From contig JAISKR010000083.1 in NCBI GenBank assembly GCA_031260845.1, forward strand, positions 1 to 5,637: DNA of 5,637 bases, read 5' to 3'. Below are positions 1 through 5,579 of the stretch, one piece after another. The notes below the pieces were generated by a model, which ran no database searches, was not told the DNA's origin, and saw only the letters and a program-made list of their open reading frames with translations. Every line of letters starts with the position of its first letter. The stretch's first letter is position 1. Made by a program: the position numbers and the translations under genes. This stretch comes from Bacteroidales bacterium (lineage in GTDB: Bacteria; Bacteroidota; Bacteroidia; Bacteroidales; UBA4181).

Positions 1-2
1 AC

Positions 3-104
3 TATTTCATTACCCAACAATTCCGGTTCGGCAATATTTTTATCAAAATTGAAAAAAAATTCACCGATATGGCAGTAGATAGTGCTTTGAACGTATATAT
101 TTGA
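3..104 (+). CDS. Possible C-terminal tail of an upstream gene (partial)
   Basis: One frame is open from the window edge to a TGA at 102-104 and encodes 33 residues ending FTDMAVDSALNVYI. The composition (alternating hydrophobic and charged residues, codons such as ATC, ACC, GGC, CGG) is compatible with the end of a real protein, whereas the other two forward frames close earlier, at about 50 and 78. I do not recognise the family, and a 33-codon open stretch at a window edge can arise by chance. It lies in the same direction as all the other genes, and a hairpin-forming stretch follows shortly after its stop, which mildly supports a gene end here. Confidence 0.35.
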   Translation, partial: YFITQQFRFGNIFIKIEKKFTDMAVDSALNVYI

Positions 105-125
105 TTATAAGCAAAATAAGACCTT

Positions 126-166
126 CCCCAAATCTTTATTCAGTCAAAATTTGGACTGTCAAGGGG
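126..166 (+). other. Hairpin-forming stretch with alternative pairings
   Basis: An 18-bp imperfect palindrome lies at 141-158 (CAGTC ... GACTG arms, 16 of 18 positions symmetric). A competing stem pairs CCAAAT (128-133) with ATTTGG (149-154). CCCC (126-129) and GGGG (163-166) could close either structure from outside. There is no T-run directly after it, so it is not a textbook intrinsic terminator. It could end the transcript of the upstream gene or be an operator upstream of the 207-236 promoter. The pairing is seen in the sequence; the function is inferred. Confidence 0.35.
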
Positions 167-206
167 TTATATAAAAACTTAAATTAAAAAAATTTTCAAA
201 AAAAGT

Positions 207-236
207 ATTGTTTTTGTGCAAAATACTATATATTTG
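207..236 (+). promoter_or_regulatory. Bacteroidetes-type promoter for the DUF975 gene
   Basis: TATATTTG at 229-236 matches the Bacteroidetes -7 consensus TAnnTTTG exactly. ATTG at 207-210 is a near match to the -33 TTTG box with an 18-nt gap; TTTG at 213-216 is too close. The surroundings are strongly AT-rich. Transcription would start near 241-243, giving a leader of about 50 nt before the ATG at 292. The same 8-mer occurs at 96-103 but has no -33 partner there. Confidence 0.6.
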
Positions 237-245
237 CACCTTGAA

Positions 246-269
246 ATGTTAATAAATATGTTAATAAAT
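246..269 (+). repeat. 12-bp tandem duplication in the leader of the DUF975 gene
   Basis: ATGTTAATAAAT occurs twice, perfectly and back to back (246-257 and 258-269). It lies just downstream of the predicted transcription start, inside the 5' leader. Because 12 is a multiple of three, the duplication keeps a tiny reading frame open: ATG at 246 to TAA at 273-275, nine codons (MLINMLINF). Whether this mini-frame is translated is unknown. Confidence 0.8.
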
Positions 270-291
270 TTTTAAATTAAATCGTAATAAT

Positions 292-1017
292 ATGAATACT
301 CAATTGTTTACCAGTCTGGCAGTTCCGGGGCAGTTCGCTCTCATACTGATTCTGATTTTATTGCTGCCTTTGGTCGTTTTTCTCGTCGTTGGCTTGATTC
401 TTTATCTTTCAGCCGGCAAAGAAACGATAGAGAGCAACCGCAATTTACGTGCGGAATCGCGCAAATCACTCAGCGGAAAATGGGGGCTGGGCGCTGTTGT
501 TGCACTGATAGTAACGGCAATAAGTGTAACAGGAAGTTTTTTCCCCGCACTTTCTTTGCTGATTACTCTGTTAGTGTCAACGGTATTGGGATATGGCGTT
601 GCCGTAACGTTTCTCAGAAGTTTCAGAGGCGAGCCGTTAGAGGTCGAAAATCTGTTTATCGGGTTCCGTACTTATGGCAAAGTATTGGGCGTCATGCTTT
701 TGGTGTTTTTATACACTATGCTTTGGTCGCTTTTATTTCTTGTTCCGGGCATCATCAAAGCCTATTCTTATGCCATGACGCCGTACATTCTGCACGATGA
801 CCCGACTGTGGGCGCCGACGAGGCGATTGAAAGAAGCAAGTCATTGATGAACGGTTACAAAGCGAAACTTTTTCTGCTCGATTTGAGTTTCATCGGTTGG
901 GGATTGCTTTGCGTACTTACGCTGGGTATCGGGTTTTTGTGGTTAATGCCGTATATGCAAACCGCCCGCGCTGCTTTCTATGAAGACGTAAGGAACGCAG
1001 CCGCGCCTGTTGCCTGA
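292..1017 (+). CDS. DUF975-family integral membrane protein
   Basis: The product has 241 residues and several hydrophobic segments, at roughly 15-40, 66-83, 84-107, 131-153 and 195-218, so it should sit in the cytoplasmic membrane. The second half carries what I know as the DUF975 signature: VPGIIKAYSYAMTPYIL (about 151-167), DEAIERSKSLMNG (about 176-188) and LSFIGW...LTLGIGFLWLMPYMQTARAAFY (about 198-230). The biochemical role of the family is not established and I do not assign one. The usual DUF975 start, an LR.ESRKSL..KWG segment before the first helix, begins only at about residue 53, so about 50 residues with an extra hydrophobic segment precede it. No in-frame ATG lies between residue 1 and M135, so the long form is not an obvious start error. 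A promoter and a duplicated 12-bp leader repeat lie upstream. The DciA-like gene follows after only 12 bp, suggesting co-transcription. Confidence 0.85.
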   Translation: MNTQLFTSLAVPGQFALILILILLLPLVVFLVVGLILYLSAGKETIESNRNLRAESRKSLSGKWGLGAVVALIVTAISVTGSFFPALSLLITLLVSTVLGYGVAVTFLRSFRGEPLEVENLFIGFRTYGKVLGVMLLVFLYTMLWSLLFLVPGIIKAYSYAMTPYILHDDPTVGADEAIERSKSLMNGYKAKLFLLDLSFIGWGLLCVLTLGIGFLWLMPYMQTARAAFYEDVRNAAAPVA

Positions 1018-1029
1018 TAAATAAAGCCG

Positions 1030-1311
1030 TTGCAACGTACCAAAACACTACCGTTAAAGGTATTGCTGAACGAGTTTATAAGCAACAACCAGTTTGAGGC
1101 TAAACTCACTGAGGCACGGGTTATTTCGGTATGGAAAGACATAGCCGGACCGTTTTCCGAGGCAGGAATCCGTTTGTACAAGCGAACCATGTACGTTCAT
1201 GTTGCTTCGCCGGCAGTGCGGAACGAATTGCTCATGCAGCGTACGCAAATGCTTCGTTTGCTGAATGAAAAATTGGGGGAACCGTTAGTTGACCAAATGA
1301 TTATCAATTAA
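1030..1311 (+). CDS. DUF721/DciA-like protein, non-ATG start
   Basis: This 93-residue protein is about the length of the stand-alone DUF721 proteins of Bacteroidetes. Family landmarks visible are the helical N-terminus LKVLLNEFISNN, a VISVWKDIAGP segment with the conserved Trp (W35), and a strand-helix TMYVHVASPAVRNELLMQR (about 53-71). DUF721 includes DciA, the widespread bacterial loader/operator of replicative helicase DnaB; that role here is inference from family. No ATG is available before residue 54, which lies inside the domain. TTG at 1030 gives MQRTKTLPL. An ATA at 1021, right after an in-frame TAA at 1018-1020, would give MKPLQRTKT, which resembles the usual MKRxxT start more closely. 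The gene begins 12 bp after the DUF975 stop (3 bp if ATA is used), so translational coupling in one operon is likely. No strong Shine-Dalgarno is evident, normal for this phylum. Confidence 0.85.
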   Translation: MQRTKTLPLKVLLNEFISNNQFEAKLTEARVISVWKDIAGPFSEAGIRLYKRTMYVHVASPAVRNELLMQRTQMLRLLNEKLGEPLVDQMIIN

Positions 1312-1355
1312 TTATATATGTTCACTGCAAAAATTTTAAACTCAAATTTATCCAA

Positions 1356-3455
1356 ATGAAATTTTTAAAATATACCGCCTTTTTGGGCATTTTTTTGATG
1401 GTGGGCTGTTCGCAAACTCAACGACCGCAATCCATTTCGGAACAGCCTGCACCTTTGACGGAACAGGAAACAGCAGGCAAAAAACTAACGCCTGAACTAT
1501 TATGGAAATTTGGCAGAATAGGCGAATACAAAGTATCACCCGACAATTCCACCGTTGTTTATACCGTATCGCGTTACAGCGTGAAGGACAACAAAGGTCG
1601 CACCACCATCTGGAGCATTCCTGCAAAAGGCGGCGAACCGGTTTGCCTCACTGCCGACGTTGCGGCAAGCGCTTTTAACCCGCGCTGGAATCCATTAACA
1701 GGGCATATCGCCTATCTGACGGCGGCGTCCGGCGATGTGCAAATATGGGATATGAAGCCCGACGGCTCGGACAAACGGCAGGCGTCGAAAATTGACGGCG
1801 GTATCAATGGTTTTGAGTTCAGCCCCAAGGGCGAAAAGTTGCTTTTTCTGAAAGATGTTCCCGCAGGAGAAAGCCCTCAGAAACTTTATCCCGACCTTCC
1901 AAAAAGTTATGCCGTTGTGTCGGATGATATGATGTACCGCCACTGGAACGACTGGACAGATTACGCTGTAAGTCATATATTTGTGGCGTCAACATTAATA
2001 AAAGACGGCTACATAACCGGCGGAAAGGACATTATGGAAGGCGAACCCTTTGATGCGCCCCTCGCCCCGTATTTCGACAGCGACGAGATAGCGTTCAGCC
2101 CCGACGGAAAGTACATTGCCTACACCTGCAAAAAACTGACCGGACGGGAATACACGCTCAGCACCAATTCAGACATTTATCTGTACGATACGGAAACCGA
2201 CGTTACCATAAACATATCCGAAGGGATGCCGGGGTACGACAAATACCCTGTCTTTTCGCCCGACGGCAGTATGATTGCCTTTCAAAGTATGGCTACGCCG
2301 GGTTTTGAAGCCGATAAGGAACGGCTGATGCTTTACAGCCTCGCCCAAAAGGGGAAAATAGAAGAACTGACAAGCGATTTTTCCGACAATGCCGCTCATT
2401 TCGTCTGGACGCCGGACAACAAGGGCATCTGGTTCATCAGCGGTGTGCGTGCCACGTATCAGGTATATCATGCAGACATTGCCTCGAAAAATATAACGCC
2501 TGTCACCATAGGGAAACATGATTATACCTCTATTAATCTTGCAGATAACGAACTTATCGGAAGTAAAATGAGCATGAGCATGGCGACAGAACTGTTTGCC
2601 GTCAATCCGCAAACAGGTGAGGAACGCCAATTGACCTTTGTCAACCAAAATATTTATAACGCTATAAGGATTAGTGAAGTGAAGGAACGCACTGTAAAAA
2701 CAACGGATGGCAAAGATATGCTGGTTTGGGTTATCTATCCGCCCGACTTTGACGCGACGAAGAAATATCCCGCAGTGCTTTTTTGCGAGGGAGGACCACA
2801 AAGCGCGGTCAGCCAGTTTTTTTCGTATCGCTGGAATTTTCAACTGATGGCTGCTAACGGATACATTATCGTAGCGCCCAACCGTCGCGGCTTACCCACT
2901 TTCGGAGAGGAATGGAACCGGCAGATTTCAGGCGACTACGGCGGACAAAATATGCGCGATTATCTCAGCGCCATTGACGACGTGGCAAAAGAACCATACG
3001 TGGACGCTGCTCGATTGGGCGCTGTCGGAGCGAGTTACGGCGGATTTTCCGTTTACTGGCTGGCTGGGCATCACCAAAAACGGTTCAAAGCGTTCATCGC
3101 CCATTGCGGTATGTTCAATTTTGAAAGCCAGTACGGCGGAACAGATGAATACTGGTTTCCCAACTTCGACTTGGAAGGCGCATATTGGGATAAACCCCGC
3201 CCGAAGAGTTACGATTTTTCGCCGCATCTGTCGGTTGACCAATGGGATACCCCTATTTTGGTGATTCACGGAGGAAAAGATTTCCGTGTGCCTTATACAG
3301 AGGGATTGCAAGCGTTCAGCGCCGCTCAACTGCGCGGCGTTCCAAGCCGTTTGCTGATTTTCCCCGAAGAAAGTCACTGGGTGCTGTCGCCCCAGAATGC
3401 CATCCTCTGGCAACGCGAGTTTTTCGGATGGTTGGATAAATGGCTGAAAAATTGA
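1356..3455 (+). CDS. dpp5: Dipeptidyl-peptidase 5, S9-family serine peptidase, lipoprotein
   Basis: A 699-residue S9 (prolyl oligopeptidase-like) exopeptidase that should release dipeptides from peptide N-termini in the cell envelope. Residues 1-17 are a lipoprotein signal peptide ending LMVGC, with C18 as the lipidation site; -3 is Met rather than the usual Leu. Residues about 50-430 form a beta-propeller with recurring PD40-type motifs: FSPKGEKLLF (155), FSPDGKYIAY (247), FSPDGSMIAF (300) and WTPDNKGIWF (351). The alpha/beta hydrolase domain, about 440-699, has the nucleophile in GASYGG (S560), the Asp in GGKDFRVP (D642) and the His in EESHW (H674), the correct order and spacing. CEGGPQSAVSQFF, NRRGLPTFGEEWN and SGDYGGQNMRDYL closely resemble my memory of Porphyromonas gingivalis DPP5, which prefers hydrophobic or Ala residues at P1. 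That points to DPP5 rather than DPP4 or acylaminoacyl peptidase. The 44-bp spacer upstream shows no clear promoter. The stop codon overlaps a tandem repeat. Confidence 0.93.
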   Translation: MKFLKYTAFLGIFLMVGCSQTQRPQSISEQPAPLTEQETAGKKLTPELLWKFGRIGEYKVSPDNSTVVYTVSRYSVKDNKGRTTIWSIPAKGGEPVCLTADVAASAFNPRWNPLTGHIAYLTAASGDVQIWDMKPDGSDKRQASKIDGGINGFEFSPKGEKLLFLKDVPAGESPQKLYPDLPKSYAVVSDDMMYRHWNDWTDYAVSHIFVASTLIKDGYITGGKDIMEGEPFDAPLAPYFDSDEIAFSPDGKYIAYTCKKLTGREYTLSTNSDIYLYDTETDVTINISEGMPGYDKYPVFSPDGSMIAFQSMATPGFEADKERLMLYSLAQKGKIEELTSDFSDNAAHFVWTPDNKGIWFISGVRATYQVYHADIASKNITPVTIGKHDYTSINLADNELIGSKMSMSMATELFAVNPQTGEERQLTFVNQNIYNAIRISEVKERTVKTTDGKDMLVWVIYPPDFDATKKYPAVLFCEGGPQSAVSQFFSYRWNFQLMAANGYIIVAPNRRGLPTFGEEWNRQISGDYGGQNMRDYLSAIDDVAKEPYVDAARLGAVGASYGGFSVYWLAGHHQKRFKAFIAHCGMFNFESQYGGTDEYWFPNFDLEGAYWDKPRPKSYDFSPHLSVDQWDTPILVIHGGKDFRVPYTEGLQAFSAAQLRGVPSRLLIFPEESHWVLSPQNAILWQREFFGWLDKWLKN

Positions 3456-3477
3456 CAGTTGACAATTGACAATTGTC
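3452..3477 (+). repeat. 7-bp tandem repeat with a compact hairpin after dpp5
   Basis: Three 7-bp units follow each other: TTGACAG (3452-3458), TTGACAA (3459-3465) and TTGACAA (3466-3472), then a TTGTC remnant. The TGA stop of dpp5 (3453-3455) lies inside the first unit. The last part forms an inverted repeat: GACAATT (3461-3467) pairs perfectly with AATTGTC (3471-3477) around a 3-nt loop. No T-run follows directly. It could mark the 3' end of the dpp5 mRNA, but that is inference. The rest of the spacer (3478-3510) shows no recognisable promoter. Confidence 0.75.
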
Positions 3478-3510
3478 TGAACCTTGATTTTAAGCAAGAT
3501 AATAAACTAA

Positions 3511-4080
3511 ATGAATAATATAATGAAAAAGGTATTTTTATTTTTGGCTGAGGGTTTTGAGGAAACCGAAGCCGTTGCTACCATTGACGTGTTGCGGCGT
3601 GGTGGCTTGTCGGTGACTACCGTATCCATAAGCGACAACCGCACTGTGACCGGTGCGCATGGCATTCCGGTAACGGCAGACGTGCTGTTTGAAAAAGCGG
3701 ACATTGACGAAGGCGATATGCTGGTATTGCCCGGCGGAATGCCCGGAGCATCCAACCTGAATGCCCACAAGGGATTGCCGGAACAATTGAAAAAATATGC
3801 AGCCGACGGCAAAAAGATTGCCGCCATCTGTGCCGCACCGTTGGTATTAGGCGGATTGAATTTGCTGCAAGGCAAAAAAGCCACGGTTTACCCCGGATAC
3901 GAATCCACACTGAAAGGCGCTGAATACGTCAAAACGGCAGTGGTGACCGACGGAAACATTATCACCGGAAGAGGACCGGGATTTGTGTTTGAGTTCGCCT
4001 TGGCGATAGTGGCGGAATTGCAAGGAAAAACCAAAGCAGATGAAGTGGCGGAGGGGTTGTTAATACAGGTGAGACGGTAG
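3511..4080 (+). CDS. DJ-1/PfpI family protein (YajL/ThiJ-like)
   Basis: A 189-residue single-domain cytoplasmic protein of the DJ-1 superfamily. Motifs in order: FLAEGFEETEAVATIDVLRRGG (residues 11-32), VLPGGMPGASNL (72-83), AAICAAP (104-110) and RGPGFVFEFALAIV (154-167). C107 is the reactive nucleophile-elbow cysteine, and E20 aligns with human DJ-1 E18, which tunes the reactivity of that cysteine. At the place of DJ-1 H126 this protein has Y127 in the TVYPGYE motif. Family activities discussed include glyoxalase III-type methylglyoxal removal, disputed deglycation and oxidative-stress chaperoning; the sequence does not decide between them. The ATG at 3523 gives MKKVFLFLAEGFEE, the usual family start, and is as good as the ATG at 3511, which adds MNNI. 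The last codons (VRR-stop) overlap degenerate units of the following 11-bp array, and TAG is immediately followed by TGA. Confidence 0.9.
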   Translation: MNNIMKKVFLFLAEGFEETEAVATIDVLRRGGLSVTTVSISDNRTVTGAHGIPVTADVLFEKADIDEGDMLVLPGGMPGASNLNAHKGLPEQLKKYAADGKKIAAICAAPLVLGGLNLLQGKKATVYPGYESTLKGAEYVKTAVVTDGNIITGRGPGFVFEFALAIVAELQGKTKADEVAEGLLIQVRR

Positions 4081-4207
4081 TGATACAATAGTGATACAAT
4101 AGTGATACAGTTGTGATACAGTTGTGATACAGTTGTGATACAGTTGTGATACAGTTGTGATACAGTTGTGATACATTGTGATACATTGTTATAGGTTGTT
4201 ATAGGTT
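4069..4207 (+). repeat. 11-bp tandem array starting inside the DJ-1-family gene end
   Basis: From 4080 there are twelve units in four blocks: GTGATACAATA x2 (4080-4101), GTGATACAGTT x6 (4102-4167), GTGATACATT x2 (4168-4187) and GTTATAGGTT x2 (4188-4207). A thirteenth, degenerate unit, GTGAGACGGTA (4069-4079, 8 of 11 matching), lies in phase within the last codons of the upstream gene. Six central units are identical. Each GTGATAC unit contains TGA on the + strand, and the unit length cycles these through all three frames. The - strand of the unit has no stop, which makes spurious antisense reading frames. I see no direct-repeat/spacer layout, so this is not CRISPR. Confidence 0.95.
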
Positions 4208-4214
4208 GTACCAT

Positions 4215-4230
4215 ACGGCAGCGATACCGT
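4215..4230 (+). terminator. Small hairpin between the two arrays, possible weak terminator
   Basis: ACGGCA (4215-4220) and TACCGT (4225-4230) pair, with one C-A mismatch, around a GCGA tetraloop of the stable GNRA class. A pyrimidine-rich tract begins straight after it (TTCACCTTTC). The stem is short and the tract is not a clean U-run, so a terminator role for the DJ-1-family transcript is only a possibility. Confidence 0.3.
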
Positions 4231-4234
4231 TTCA

Positions 4235-4289
4235 CCTTTCATCCTTTTGTCCTTTTATCCTTTCACCCTTTATCCTTTCACCTTTTTTG
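4235..4289 (+). repeat. Degenerate 8-bp pyrimidine tandem repeat upstream of argG
   Basis: Seven units of about 8 bp beginning with CC: CCTTTCAT, CCTTTTGT, CCTTTTAT, CCTTTCAC, CCTTTAT, CCTTTCA and CCTTTTTTG. The tract is almost purely pyrimidine on the + strand. The last unit ends in the TTTG that serves as the -33 box of the argG promoter. Its reverse complement (consensus ATAAAAGG) is the same unit as the perfect array at 5580-5635. Here the copies have diverged, so this array looks older. Confidence 0.85.
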
Positions 4290-4317
4290 AAAAGATGAAT
4301 AAAAAACACTAACTTTG
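4286..4317 (+). promoter_or_regulatory. Bacteroidetes-type promoter of argG
   Basis: TTTG at 4286-4289 (-33) and TAACTTTG at 4310-4317 (-7, matching TAnnTTTG exactly) are separated by 20 nt, the normal Bacteroidetes spacing. Transcription should start around 4321-4324, leaving only about 10-14 nt before the ATG at 4334, or 16-20 nt before the ATG at 4340. I see no operator-like palindrome around it. The -33 box is contributed by the last unit of the pyrimidine repeat. Confidence 0.8.
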
Positions 4318-4333
4318 CGGAAAATTAATTTTA

Positions 4334-5533
4334 ATGAAAATGTCAAAAGAAAAGTTGGTTCTTGCATTTAGCGGGGGATTGGACACCTCTTATTGTGCAA
4401 AATATTTAAGCGAAGAAAAAGGGTATGAAGTTTATTCCGTTATTGTGAATACGGGAGGTTTCGATGCTGAGGAAGTTCGCGAAATTGAACGGAAAGCATA
4501 CGCTTTGGGCGTGCATCATCACGAAACCATAGACGTTACTGATGAATATTACGCAAAGTGTATCAAATACATGGTATTTGGCAATATTCTCAAAAACAAC
4601 ACTTATCCGCTATCCGTTAGTTCAGAACGTGTGTTTCAGGCGATAGCGACAGTGGAATATGCCAAAAAAATTGGCGCCGGATACATTGCTCACGGTAGCA
4701 CCGGAGCCGGTAACGATCAGGTTCGTTTCGACCTGATTTTCCAGATTATGATGCCTTCTGTGAAAGTCATCACCCCCATACGCGATATGAAACTGTCGCG
4801 CGAGGTGGAGATTGAATATCTTAAAAGCAAAGGGATAGAAGATAATTGGGTAAAGAAAACCTATTCCATCAACAAAGGCTTGTGGGGCACCAGCATAGGA
4901 GGGCGCGAAACACTGCGCTCAGACACATGGCTGCCCAATGACGCATATCCGAGCCAAGCGACAAAAAGCGGAGAAGAAATGTTGTCCCTCGGCTTTGAAA
5001 AAGGCGAACTCGCCAGTGTCAACGACACACATACAGATCCTGTTTCCGCTATACGGCAAATAGAAGCGATTGCATCGGCGTATGCCATCGGACGCGACAT
5101 CCATGTGGGAGATACCATCATCGGCATCAAAGGACGGGTAGGTTTTGAAGCCGCCGCGCCGCTGATTATTATCAAGGGACATCATCTCTTGGAAAAGCAC
5201 GTGCTCACCAAATGGCAACAATACTGGAAAGAGCAATTAGCCAATTGGTACGGGATGCTGCTGCACGAAGGTCAATATTTGGAACCGGTGATGCGCAATA
5301 TTGAGAAATTTTTGGAAGACAGTCAGCAATATGTGACCGGCGAAGTGAAGATTGCCCTTCGTCCCCGCCAGTTTGAAGTGTTGGGGATAAGTTCAGAGCA
5401 CGATTTGATGAATGCCAAATTTGCCAAATACGGCGAAGAGAATACTTCATTCAGCGGCGAAGACGTAATAGGGTTTACAAAAATCCTTTCCAACCAAATG
5501 AGGATTTACGGCGCCGTGAATAAAGAATGGTAA
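4334..5533 (+). CDS. argG: Argininosuccinate synthase
   Basis: Cytoplasmic enzyme joining citrulline and aspartate with ATP hydrolysis to AMP, giving argininosuccinate, the penultimate step of arginine synthesis. Its 399 residues match the roughly 400-residue class of the family. The N-terminal ATP-pyrophosphatase domain has the PP-loop AFSGGLDTS (residues 11-19). HGSTGAGNDQVRF (120-132) is the conserved nucleotide/aspartate-binding segment, with Ala where many homologues have Lys; I believe this is usual in Bacteroidetes. YSINKGLWGTSIGG (177-190), DIHVGDTIIGIKGRVGFEAA (255-274) and the helical C-terminus complete the family pattern, with no frameshift or gap. MSKEKLVLAFSGG from the ATG at 4340 is a typical start; the ATG at 4334 adds MK. 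It has its own promoter and a very short leader. Other arg genes may follow beyond the window, but none is visible here. Confidence 0.97.
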   Translation: MKMSKEKLVLAFSGGLDTSYCAKYLSEEKGYEVYSVIVNTGGFDAEEVREIERKAYALGVHHHETIDVTDEYYAKCIKYMVFGNILKNNTYPLSVSSERVFQAIATVEYAKKIGAGYIAHGSTGAGNDQVRFDLIFQIMMPSVKVITPIRDMKLSREVEIEYLKSKGIEDNWVKKTYSINKGLWGTSIGGRETLRSDTWLPNDAYPSQATKSGEEMLSLGFEKGELASVNDTHTDPVSAIRQIEAIASAYAIGRDIHVGDTIIGIKGRVGFEAAAPLIIIKGHHLLEKHVLTKWQQYWKEQLANWYGMLLHEGQYLEPVMRNIEKFLEDSQQYVTGEVKIALRPRQFEVLGISSEHDLMNAKFAKYGEENTSFSGEDVIGFTKILSNQMRIYGAVNKEW

Positions 5534-5570
5534 TAATGGTTAATGGTTAATTATAAATTGTTAATTAGCA
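5527..5570 (+). repeat. Degenerate 7-bp AT-rich tandem repeat at the argG stop
   Basis: ATGGTTA occurs twice in tandem (5536-5542, 5543-5549), followed in the same 7-bp phase by the looser ATTATAA, ATTGTTA and ATTAGCA to 5570. A related ATGGTAA (5527-5533) contains the last Trp codon and the TAA stop of argG, set 2 bp out of phase. The low complexity means part of the resemblance could be chance; the tandem pair of ATGGTTA is clear. Confidence 0.6.
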
Positions 5571-5579
5571 TAAATGAAG

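Noticed and set aside
96..103. Second TATATTTG as a promoter -7 box
   Set aside because: The 8-mer is perfect, but no TTTG-like box lies about 20 nt upstream, and it overlaps the end of the possible upstream coding frame.
480..800. Alternative forward frame inside the DUF975 gene
   Set aside because: It overlaps the conserved DUF975 coding frame in another phase and encodes a basic, Cys- and Arg-rich peptide with no family pattern.
1312..1355. Promoter for dpp5 in the 44-bp spacer
   Set aside because: I find no TAnnTTTG element; TATATGTTC at about 1315 is a poor match. The AT-rich inverted similarity around 1330-1370 is low-complexity sequence.
2169..3497. Long reverse-strand open frames (2169-2843 and 2928-3497)
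   Set aside because: They lie antisense to the dpp5 propeller and catalytic domain, whose motifs are complete on the + strand; the antisense products show no recognisable family pattern.
3452..3503. TTGACA at 3452, 3459 and 3466 as an E. coli-type -35 box with GATAAT at 3498
   Set aside because: The closest TTGACA is 26 nt from GATAAT, far from 17, and the organism appears to use the TTTG/TAnnTTTG promoter type; the TTGACA motifs are better explained as repeat units.
4069..4207. CRISPR array
   Set aside because: Units are 10-11 bp and directly adjacent with no unique spacers, and there are no cas genes.
3888..4235. Reverse-strand reading frames with a repeating YHNCITTVSQL-type peptide over the 11-bp array
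   Set aside because: The reverse strand of the 11-bp unit has no stop in any frame, so open frames arise automatically; three units make 33 nt, giving an 11-residue peptide period. The frames also run antisense into the conserved DJ-1-family gene.
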